NCBI GenBank assembly: GCA_017999195.1
Contig: JAGOBP010000074.1
Span: 1 to 11,346 of the forward strand
Reading direction: 5' to 3'
From: Thermoflexales bacterium
Lineage (GTDB): Bacteria > Chloroflexota > Anaerolineae > Fen-1058
Length of the DNA stretch: 11,346 nt
A model generated the notes under the pieces. The model did not search any database. It was given only the letters and a program-made list of their open reading frames with translations, and was not told where the DNA came from. Positions 5,989 through 11,346 of the stretch are shown here, one piece after another. Within the stretch, counting starts at the first letter, position 1. Each line of letters opens with the position of its first letter. Position numbers and translations under genes: made by a program.

Positions 5989-6519
5989 TTACCCACTCAA
6001 AGCCCACAACACCGGCTCACCCACGTCGATCTTGAAATCGATCGTCTTCAGCCAGTCCGCGCGGCCCGTCTCCAGCGACAGCACCAGAAACTCCAGCATC
6101 CGGCGCGCGTCTTCTGCCGAAATCACCACGGGCGATAAGGCCGCTTGCGCCGGGCGCGTTCCGGCCTGCAATTGAGGCTGCTTTTTCAGCATCTCCAGCC
6201 CGTTGCTCTTCAGCGCTTGCAGCGATAATTCCCACGCAGGCACGAAGAACGATCGAGGCTGCGACCAGAACTTCAGGGCCTCCTCACGGCGATTGCCGCT
6301 TTGCGTCTCGCGCCGATTGATCTGCACACGCCCCTCAAACACCCACCACGGCTGATACTGCCCGGCGTTACCCGCCGAGAATCGAATCTCGATCGACTGC
6401 AGACCTTCATCGGTGATGGCGATGGCCGCCCCGCATTGCTGACACGTGATCACCAGATCATCGTCACCGGGCGTAAGCGCGTTATTGCACGTTGGACAGC
6501 GTAGCGCGATCAATTTCAT
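5989..6519 (-). CDS. Zinc-ribbon protein C (soluble, third gene of the zinc-ribbon operon)
   Basis: This is a 176-residue protein of unknown function. An N-terminal zinc ribbon has C8xxC11 (RCPTCNN) and C26xxC29 (ITCQQCGA). After it comes YQPWWVFEGRV (55-65), matching the Y-x-P-x-W-x-V motif of the two upstream proteins, then SQPRSFFVPAWELSL (86-100), resembling their IP/LxPF segment. The C-terminal 45 residues form a predicted helix (AEDARRMLEFLVLSLE) and a strand-rich end. No transmembrane segment is visible, unlike in its paralogs. Its ATG overlaps the upstream stop codon (ATGA, 6516-6519), and GAGG lies 8 nt upstream, so it is translated with gene B. I infer a peripheral partner of the membrane proteins. 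The zinc binding is a confident motif reading; the role is unknown. Confidence 0.82.
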   Translation of the reverse strand: MKLIALRCPTCNNALTPGDDDLVITCQQCGAAIAITDEGLQSIEIRFSAGNAGQYQPWWVFEGRVQINRRETQSGNRREEALKFWSQPRSFFVPAWELSLQALKSNGLEMLKKQPQLQAGTRPAQAALSPVVISAEDARRMLEFLVLSLETGRADWLKTIDFKIDVGEPVLWALSG

Positions 6520-7562
6520 TTCAGCAACCTCGTCACTTCACCCAGCATATCACCACCCGACTCCAACACCGAACTGATGTCCGATTTCTGCTTGGTGGTG
6601 GCCGCTTTCTTCGCGTCCTTATCGATCTGCTCCACTTCCTCGCCGTAGCGGAAGGCGCGATAGCCCCCGGCCATCGCCACGATGCCGATGATGGTGGGCA
6701 GAAACAGGAACCACCAGGCGTCGCTGTCACTGCTATCCATCACGGCCAGTGCTTGAAAGGCAAAGGCCGTGCCATGTACCAGCAGCAAATTCCCAATCGA
6801 CATGCCGCCCACCAGCGCCGCCGCCCGATACAAAATGTTGCCGGGCGCTTTGCCGTACAGCACTTTATTGTGCACGCCGTCCACGACCACTTGATAGTTG
6901 CGCTTGCGATAATGATAGCGCGCCACCCACAGCGGATAATACACGATGGACAACTTCTCGCGCAGGATGTGGAACTTTTCGTAGTACGATGTCTTCAGCG
7001 TCTTCTTCTCGCGCGCCCGAAAGGTAAAATGATCGGCCGCTTCGGCCGCCGCTTCCGTCCACGATTCCGACGGTTCAAACACCATGCCCTCACGGCTCAA
7101 CACGTCTTGATTGAACGGCTCCAGGCCAGTGCGCGGCATGGCAATCCGCTGCACGCCAAATTCAGACACGTCGGCGGCGGCGTCTGCCCACTGCATCTCG
7201 TCCAGCACTTCCACTTCCACCGGGCGCGAACTGTCGTCGCCGGATTTCTCGCGGCCCAGACGCCAACCGGCCACATAGGCATCGACGCGCCAGAACGGCA
7301 GATAAACCAAAAACACTTCTTGAATCTGCGCCTGCTGCTTCAAGCCGATGGCCTTGTTCAGGCCACCGAAGAATTGCGTAACCGACTCGACCGCCTGCGC
7401 CCGATCGACTTTGCGCCGCACCTGCCAGCGCCGCACGCCGCGCTCGCCCTGCACCAGCGACTTTTGCTGGCAGGCCGGGCACGTCACGATGCGCGCCCCA
7501 TCGGGCACGGGCACCGCACTGGCACAACTGGGACACGTTAGGCCCTTCGTTTGATCTGTCAT
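6516..7562 (-). CDS. Zinc-ribbon membrane protein B
   Basis: This 348-residue protein is of unknown function. An N-terminal zinc ribbon has C10xxC13 (LTCPSCAS) and C28xxC31 (VTCPACQQ). Then come a YLPFWRV motif (87-93), FGVQRIAMPRTGLEPF (135-150), and YYPLWVARYHYRKRNYQVVVDGVHNKVLYGKAP (208-240). Two membrane helices (about 243-268 and 283-302) are followed by a charged cytoplasmic tail with a possible coiled coil. I start at ATG 7562. The frame is open to 7727, but that extension only reads antisense to gene A's end, and the ribbon begins right after this ATG. The gap to gene A is 2 nt with no clear ribosome site, suggesting coupling. Similar ribbon-plus-membrane proteins are often misannotated as PriA-like. 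I see no helicase motif. Confidence 0.85.
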   Translation of the reverse strand: MTDQTKGLTCPSCASAVPVPDGARIVTCPACQQKSLVQGERGVRRWQVRRKVDRAQAVESVTQFFGGLNKAIGLKQQAQIQEVFLVYLPFWRVDAYVAGWRLGREKSGDDSSRPVEVEVLDEMQWADAAADVSEFGVQRIAMPRTGLEPFNQDVLSREGMVFEPSESWTEAAAEAADHFTFRAREKKTLKTSYYEKFHILREKLSIVYYPLWVARYHYRKRNYQVVVDGVHNKVLYGKAPGNILYRAAALVGGMSIGNLLLVHGTAFAFQALAVMDSSDSDAWWFLFLPTIIGIVAMAGGYRAFRYGEEVEQIDKDAKKAATTKQKSDISSVLESGGDMLGEVTRLLK

Positions 7563-7564
7563 GA

Positions 7565-8341
7565 TTACACCGTCGCCGAGACTGTAGCCGCGAGCGCAAA
7601 AAACACCACCGCGAGAATCGGCGCCCCGATGATAAAGATGCCAAAACTCACAAACAACGACAAGAGCGTCAGCACAAAATACGCGGCAAAACACGCCCCG
7701 CCGATCGCCAGATACGGCACTTCCCATTTGGCCGGAAACACATTGGCAAACACTTTGCTCGTGGCCGCATCCACCACCGCCGTATAGCGCTTGCCGTTGA
7801 AGTCATACTTGCACACATAGATCGGCAAATGCACCAGCGCCGTCTCGCGGATCATCTCCGGCGACAATTTCTGATCATCGCTCAACCACTGCTGCATCAT
7901 CTCGAACGGCACCGTGGGCGCAATCGCCGCCGCTTGCGCGCTGGAGTCGAAGGGCACTAAGTCAGCCGCCGGGATATTCAACTGCGTCAACTCACTCACG
8001 GACAAGGCTGCAGCGGGTTTCAAGATCACGCGCTCATTACCGTTTTGATTGGCCCGCACCAGCCACATGGGGAAATACTCAAACGCGGCCGCGCCGATCT
8101 TCGCTCGTTGATCCAGCCCTTTCACCGTGGCATTGCCCGCCATCCAGCGCCGCAGCGCCGACAGCGCGCCATCTTCTTTGATGGTCGTGCGCACTTGATA
8201 ATGAAACAGCGCCCGCGATTTGTCCACAAAGTTCGTCGCGCCGCAGAAGGTGCAGGTGACAAACTGCATGCCCTGCTCCACCGCCAACGGCGCGGCACAT
8301 TGCCGACAATTAATTTGAGTGGCAACCAGAGTGTCTGCCAA
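7565..8341 (-). CDS. Zinc-ribbon membrane protein A (first gene of the zinc-ribbon operon)
   Basis: This is a 258-residue protein of unknown function. An N-terminal zinc ribbon has C12xxC15 (INCRQCAA) and C30xxC33 (VTCTFCGA). YFPMWLV follows at 89-95, IPAADLVPF at 123-131, and HLPIYVCKYDFNGKRYTAVVDAATSKVFANVFP at 171-203. Two membrane helices fill the C-terminus (about 209-230 and 232-255). Motif order equals that of protein B, so A and B are paralogs, with A lacking B's cytoplasmic tail. The start codon is TTG at 8339-8341, supported by AAGGAGG 5 nt upstream (8347-8353). It lies 63 nt after the E1 gene on the same strand with a hairpin in between, so co-transcription with E1 is possible but uncertain. 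Confidence 0.85.
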   Translation of the reverse strand: MADTLVATQINCRQCAAPLAVEQGMQFVTCTFCGATNFVDKSRALFHYQVRTTIKEDGALSALRRWMAGNATVKGLDQRAKIGAAAFEYFPMWLVRANQNGNERVILKPAAALSVSELTQLNIPAADLVPFDSSAQAAAIAPTVPFEMMQQWLSDDQKLSPEMIRETALVHLPIYVCKYDFNGKRYTAVVDAATSKVFANVFPAKWEVPYLAIGGACFAAYFVLTLLSLFVSFGIFIIGAPILAVVFFALAATVSATV

Positions 8342-8357
8342 ATCGGCCTCCTTGCTT

Positions 8358-8400
8358 ACGCAGTACGCAGCAGTCGTGTTGCGTACTGCGTGGTGCGTGA
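8358..8400. repeat. Inverted ACGCA heptamer array with perfect 12-bp stem
   Basis: ACGCAGTACGCA at 8358-8369 and its exact reverse complement TGCGTACTGCGT at 8380-8391 flank a 10-nt loop. Further reversed units (GGTGCGT) run to about 8400. It fills the gap between the E1 stop and the zinc-ribbon operon, and is built from the same heptamer family as 5633-5656. No T-tract follows in the direction of transcription. It could act as a processing or attenuation hairpin. Confidence 0.7.
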
Positions 8401-8404
8401 GAAA

Positions 8405-10516
8405 CTACACCTTAATCAGTCGCTCCATCTCCGCCGCAATCTTCTCCACCGTCGGCACCACCGCGTGCATCAAACCGGCGTTGTACGGAATGGGCACATC
8501 CAATGTTGCCACACGCATGATGGGCGCATCCAGATCGAAAAACGCGTCTTGCGCCAGCGTGGCCGCAATCTCCGCGCCGAAGCCGCCCGTCAGGCCATCC
8601 TCATGCACAATGAGACATTTGCCCGTCTTCGCGATTGATTTTAGCACACTTGATTTGTCCCAAGGCACAATCGTGCGCAAGTCAATCAACTCGATCGAAC
8701 CACGCACCCCGGCGGCCGCTTCTGCGCACCGATGGACCATCGCCCCCCACGTGATCACCGTGAGGTCGTCGCCGCTTGTGATGATATTCGCCACGCCGAA
8801 GGGCAACGTATAGTCATCGCCGGGATACGGTCGGCGCGCAGGCGCGGTGTCCAATAGCGCACGATGCTCGTAAAAGAAAGTGGGATCATTCCCGCGCAAG
8901 GCCGTGCGCAACAACCCGACGGCATCGGCCGCATTCGATGGAATGGCGATGCGCCAGCCGAGGCTCTTGGCATGTACGGCCTCGCCGCTGACGCTGTGCC
9001 ACGGATCGCCCGTCTTGCGGCCCACTCCCACGGGAATGCGCACCACCAGCGGCGCGGCGAATTTGCCCAGCGTGCGCCAGCGCAGCGTGCCGATGTTGTT
9101 GATCTGCTCCATCGCGGGATCGGCGTACTTGCGAAACTGAATCTCCGGCACGGGCATCAAGCCTGCCATCGCCAGTCCCGCCGAACGCCCGATGATGCCG
9201 TCTTCATTCAACGACGTATCAAAGACACGCTCTGCGCCGTGCTTCAATTGCATATCCGTTGTCGCGCCGTGGACGCCGCCCTTCACACCCACATCTTCAC
9301 CAAAGATCAGTAATTTGGGATTCGCGATCAACTCCGCTTCCAGCGTGCGCTTCACCGCATCAAGCAAGTTCATTCGGACGCCGGGTTCGGTCGGCTGCCT
9401 CACCCCCGGCCCCTCTCCTATCGACAAAAGCGGTCGATTGGAGAGGGGAGTCGGCCACTCCCCCTCTTTCGAAATCACGCTGTTGATTTCGGGAGAGGGG
9501 GCCGGGGGGTGAGGCGCTTCATAAAACACGTGTCTCGTCGTCGTGGCTGGATCAGGCTCCGGCTGCGCCAGGACTTCATCACACGCCGCGCGGATATCGC
9601 GTTCGACGTGCTGCTCCAACTGCGCCCACTCGTCAGCCGTCATGATCGCGTTAGCGATGACATACGCCTGGAGTTTGGGCAGCGGATCGCGCGTGATTTC
9701 CGCGTCACGCAAGTCCTGCGCTTTGTACGATTGATTATCGACAAAAGAATGGCCGTTGAGGCGCGGCACACTCAATCGGAGCAAGGCCGGGCCTTGAGTA
9801 GTTCGCACCTGTGTTACCGCTCGTTCGATCAACGTTGCGGCTTCGATCGGATCGGTGCCATCACCATCCAGCACGAATAAGTTGCTAAACGCCGCGAGGT
9901 TGTGGGCCAGATTGCCGCCGGGCGTTTGATAGGCGCTGGGCACACTGATGCCATAGGCATTGTCTTCGATGAAAAACAAGTACGGCAAATTTTGCGTGGT
10001 CACGATGTTGAGCGCGGCCCAGAAACCGTTCGTCGCCGTGGAGCCATCGCCGCCGCAGGCCACCACGATTGAGCCAGTCCAGTCGTCGTCGTGCAAAGCG
10101 CGCTGATAATAGCGAATGGCCTGCGCCCAACCGACGGCAGGCGTGTACTGCGAACCCACATCGCCCGCAGCGGGCAGCACTAAAGCGCGCCCGCGTCGAT
10201 CCAGCATATGCACCACACCGATGTCGCGCCCGCCCGTCGGACTGCCCGCTTTCGCCATCGAGCCGGCCAGCGCCTCCCCCACATTTAGACCACTTGCCAA
10301 CAAAAAGGGTCGTGAACGATAATACACGCCAGCCGCATCATGGGGCTGGTCAAGGGACAAGCCCAGCAGCACTTGCGCCAGTTCGTGCCCGCGCGCCGAA
10401 AATTGATACGTGACTTTGCCATTGGGCACGAGGTCCGTCTCTTCGAGGTGATCGACCGCACGCGAAGTAAGCACGTGGCGCGCAACTTCGCGCCAGTCCA
10501 CGGGTGTCTGGGGCAT
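8405..10516 (-). CDS. Fused alpha/beta E1 subunit of a 2-oxoacid dehydrogenase complex
   Basis: This 703-residue thiamine-diphosphate enzyme decarboxylates a 2-oxo acid and passes the acyl group to lipoyl-E2. Residues 1-330 are the alpha part, with the ThDP/Mg motif GGDGS (D157) ending in EDNAYGIS (N186), and PRLNGHSFVD where mammalian homologs carry the phosphorylation loop. Residues 382-703 are the beta part (MNLLDAVKRTLEAEL, FGEDVGVKGGVHGAT, VFDTSLNEDGIIG, PEIQFRKYADPAMEQI, FFYEHRALLD, LIVHEDGLTGGFGAEI). A single-chain E1 is known in several phyla. Whether the substrate is pyruvate, a branched-chain 2-oxo acid or acetoin cannot be told here, and no E2 or E3 gene is in the window. The linker (335-373) is encoded by an inserted repeat element. 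The start ATG has AAGGAG 7 nt upstream. Confidence 0.93.
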   Translation of the reverse strand: MPQTPVDWREVARHVLTSRAVDHLEETDLVPNGKVTYQFSARGHELAQVLLGLSLDQPHDAAGVYYRSRPFLLASGLNVGEALAGSMAKAGSPTGGRDIGVVHMLDRRGRALVLPAAGDVGSQYTPAVGWAQAIRYYQRALHDDDWTGSIVVACGGDGSTATNGFWAALNIVTTQNLPYLFFIEDNAYGISVPSAYQTPGGNLAHNLAAFSNLFVLDGDGTDPIEAATLIERAVTQVRTTQGPALLRLSVPRLNGHSFVDNQSYKAQDLRDAEITRDPLPKLQAYVIANAIMTADEWAQLEQHVERDIRAACDEVLAQPEPDPATTTRHVFYEAPHPPAPSPEINSVISKEGEWPTPLSNRPLLSIGEGPGVRQPTEPGVRMNLLDAVKRTLEAELIANPKLLIFGEDVGVKGGVHGATTDMQLKHGAERVFDTSLNEDGIIGRSAGLAMAGLMPVPEIQFRKYADPAMEQINNIGTLRWRTLGKFAAPLVVRIPVGVGRKTGDPWHSVSGEAVHAKSLGWRIAIPSNAADAVGLLRTALRGNDPTFFYEHRALLDTAPARRPYPGDDYTLPFGVANIITSGDDLTVITWGAMVHRCAEAAAGVRGSIELIDLRTIVPWDKSSVLKSIAKTGKCLIVHEDGLTGGFGAEIAATLAQDAFFDLDAPIMRVATLDVPIPYNAGLMHAVVPTVEKIAAEMERLIKV
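9398..9514. repeat. 117-bp repeat element with terminal inverted repeats inserted in frame in the E1 linker
   Basis: The left end CCTCACCCCC (9398-) and right end GGGGGGTGAGG (-9514) form inverted repeats of 21 and 23 bp that differ only by one extra G in each G-run. Inside are two hairpins. Stem 9410-9425/9433-9448 has 15 of 16 pairs. Stem 9460-9477/9484-9501 has 18 pairs, two of them G-T wobbles on the plus strand. The element equals 39 codons and lies exactly on codon boundaries 335-373, with no stop. It encodes a Pro/Gly/Ser-rich linker. No target duplication is obvious. A small non-autonomous element or REP-like palindrome is my reading. Confidence 0.8.
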
Positions 10517-10585
10517 GAATTGTCTCCTTGGCTAGAGCGGTGGTCAGGGGTGAGTGGAAAGTGAGTAGTGGTCGTTGTCACCGTT

Positions 10586-10617
10586 CACTCGTCACTCGTT
10601 ACGCAGTACGCACCACG
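10586..10617. repeat. Heptamer repeat CACTCGT/ACGCANY upstream of E1
   Basis: CACTCGT (10586-10592), CACTCGT (10593-10599), a single T, ACGCAGT (10601-10607), ACGCACC (10608-10614) and a partial ACG give a near-continuous 7-nt period. The G-rich stretch at about 10542-10568 (GTGAGTGGAAAGTGAG) is roughly complementary to the CACTCGT part, so the E1 leader could form an imperfect hairpin. Confidence 0.6.
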
Positions 10618-10624
10618 TGTTCAA

Positions 10625-10630
10625 ATTATA
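10625..10630 (-). promoter_or_regulatory. Perfect -10 hexamer for leftward E1 transcription
   Basis: TATAAT is read on the minus strand, about 110 nt upstream of the E1 start. No consensus -35 is seen at 16-18 nt, where the sequence is near CGAACC/ACGAAC. The resulting leader of about 100 nt would contain the heptamer repeat and hairpin. The hexamer is certain; promoter use is inferred. Confidence 0.35.
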
Positions 10631-10726
10631 GCCTGTTCTGCAAGGAGGTTCGTACCACTTAAATACCGTGCCGCCATCGTGATCATCATCGAACTGTTAC
10701 GCTATTCAAGAGGGAGGTTGTGTACC

Positions 10727-11346
10727 ATGTTCCTGTCACGCTTGCTTCGTTTGAGTTTGCCCATCGCAATCGGCCTGGCCGTGATCGCTTTCGTCGCGAT
10801 CGGCCTGTCAGCCGCGCCTGCACAAGCGATCCATTCCGCGGCCCCCAACGTCACCGTCATTCCGCTGGCTTCGCCGCCCACCATCGACGGCCAGTGCAAC
10901 CCCGCCGGTGAATATGCCGACGCGCTGGACCTGCCTTACACCGATGCCTTTAGCACCACGCGCACCGTCTACGTGAAGCACGACAATTTCTATCTGTACG
11001 TCTGCATGGTCGGCACGGCAGGCACGTTCCCCGCGCGCTTTGCCAGCGTCTATCTGGACACCTTCAACACCCGCCTGACCGTCGCGGGCAGCACCGATTA
11101 CGCTTTACGCGCCGACATCATCACCGGCACGCAGAGCAGTTTCAAAGGCACAGGCGTGCCCAACGGCTACGCGCCCATCAACCTGACCGGCTGGTCAGTA
11201 GCGACAACGAGCGGGAACTCCGATACGGCCGAGTACCGCATCCCCTTGTCGATCACGGGCGGCTGGTGCGGTAAGTCGTTTAGCCTGGCCGTGTATCACC
11301 ACTGGGTCACGGGCATCGGCGCGGACTTTGGCTGGCCCAGCAAACA
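10727..11346 (+). CDS. Secreted CBM9/DOMON-like beta-sandwich protein, N-terminal part
   Basis: The first 206 residues are visible; the right edge cuts the gene. A signal peptide (MFLSRLLRLSLPIAIGLAVIAF) has a probable cleavage after APAQA, near residue 34. Residues 45-206 resemble the CBM9-like/DOMON fold used for carbohydrate or ligand binding: a TIDGQCNPAGEYADAL opening, VYVKHDNFYLYVCMVG strands, VYLDTFNT, DYALRADIITG, AEYRIPLSI and a closing LAVYHHWVTG. Three or more cysteines (in GQCN, YVCMV and GWCGK) could form disulfides after export. GGGAGG lies 9 nt upstream of the ATG. An in-frame GTG at 10679 lacks a ribosome site and would spoil the signal peptide. The rest of the protein, and so its true role, is unseen. 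Confidence 0.8.
   Translation, partial: MFLSRLLRLSLPIAIGLAVIAFVAIGLSAAPAQAIHSAAPNVTVIPLASPPTIDGQCNPAGEYADALDLPYTDAFSTTRTVYVKHDNFYLYVCMVGTAGTFPARFASVYLDTFNTRLTVAGSTDYALRADIITGTQSSFKGTGVPNGYAPINLTGWSVATTSGNSDTAEYRIPLSITGGWCGKSFSLAVYHHWVTGIGADFGWPSK

Noticed and set aside
7563..7727. N-terminal extension of zinc-ribbon protein B
   Set aside because: This region is the 3' end of gene A in another frame. The zinc ribbon begins directly after the ATG at 7562, as in the paralogs.
8358..8400. CRISPR-like or terminator reading of the ACGCA arrays
   Set aside because: Units are 7 nt with no spacers, so they are not CRISPR. No T-tract follows the stem on the minus strand, so an intrinsic terminator is not supported.
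8319..10564. Several plus-strand open frames opposite the E1 gene
   Set aside because: All are antisense to a full-length enzyme with clear ThDP and E1-beta motifs, and none shows a recognisable domain or a ribosome site.
1..11346. Classical HIP1 octamer GCGATCGC
   Set aside because: I found only the inner CGATCG core in excess and no complete octamer, so I do not call these HIP1 sites or infer a cyanobacterium.

Overview
The window looks like chromosomal DNA of a free-living, GC-rich bacterium (roughly 60% GC by eye). The intergenic spacers carry short tandem repeats with 7-nt periodicity, and gene content is a mix of two-component systems, a fused 2-oxoacid dehydrogenase E1 and secreted beta-rich proteins. 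This style reminds me of Chloroflexota (Anaerolineae-like), but that is an inference, since no marker gene is present. I see no rRNA, tRNA, CRISPR array, transposase or phage gene.

Layout. 1-1806 (minus): a seven-helix NarX/DegS-type histidine kinase followed by, and overlapping, a NarL-type response regulator that runs off the left edge. 1961-2839 (plus): a solitary beta-class DNA methyltransferase with no restriction enzyme beside it. 3009-5599 (plus): a metal-stress-like module of a secreted methionine-rich protein, an intrinsic terminator, then an OmpR-type regulator and a histidine kinase overlapping by ATGA. The kinase's short extracytoplasmic loop carries the same MMG-type motifs as the secreted protein. 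An 11-bp tandem direct repeat plus a -10 box precedes the secreted protein gene and is a candidate operator for the regulator. 5680-5880 (plus): a small S4 RNA-binding protein. 5989-8341 (minus): three tightly packed genes for related zinc-ribbon proteins, two of them membrane-anchored. 8405-10516 (minus): a fused alpha/beta E1 of a 2-oxoacid dehydrogenase complex. Its inter-subunit linker contains a 117-bp repeat element inserted exactly in frame. 10727-11346 (plus): the start of a secreted CBM9/DOMON-like protein cut by the right edge.

The points of most interest are the Met-rich sensor/effector module with its candidate operator, the repeat element turned into protein inside the E1 gene, and the three-paralog zinc-ribbon operon. 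Others are the family of 7-nt intergenic repeats (one of which supplies a ribosome binding site) and the roughly five-fold excess of the palindrome CGATCG. All function calls rest on motif reading only; no database search was run.
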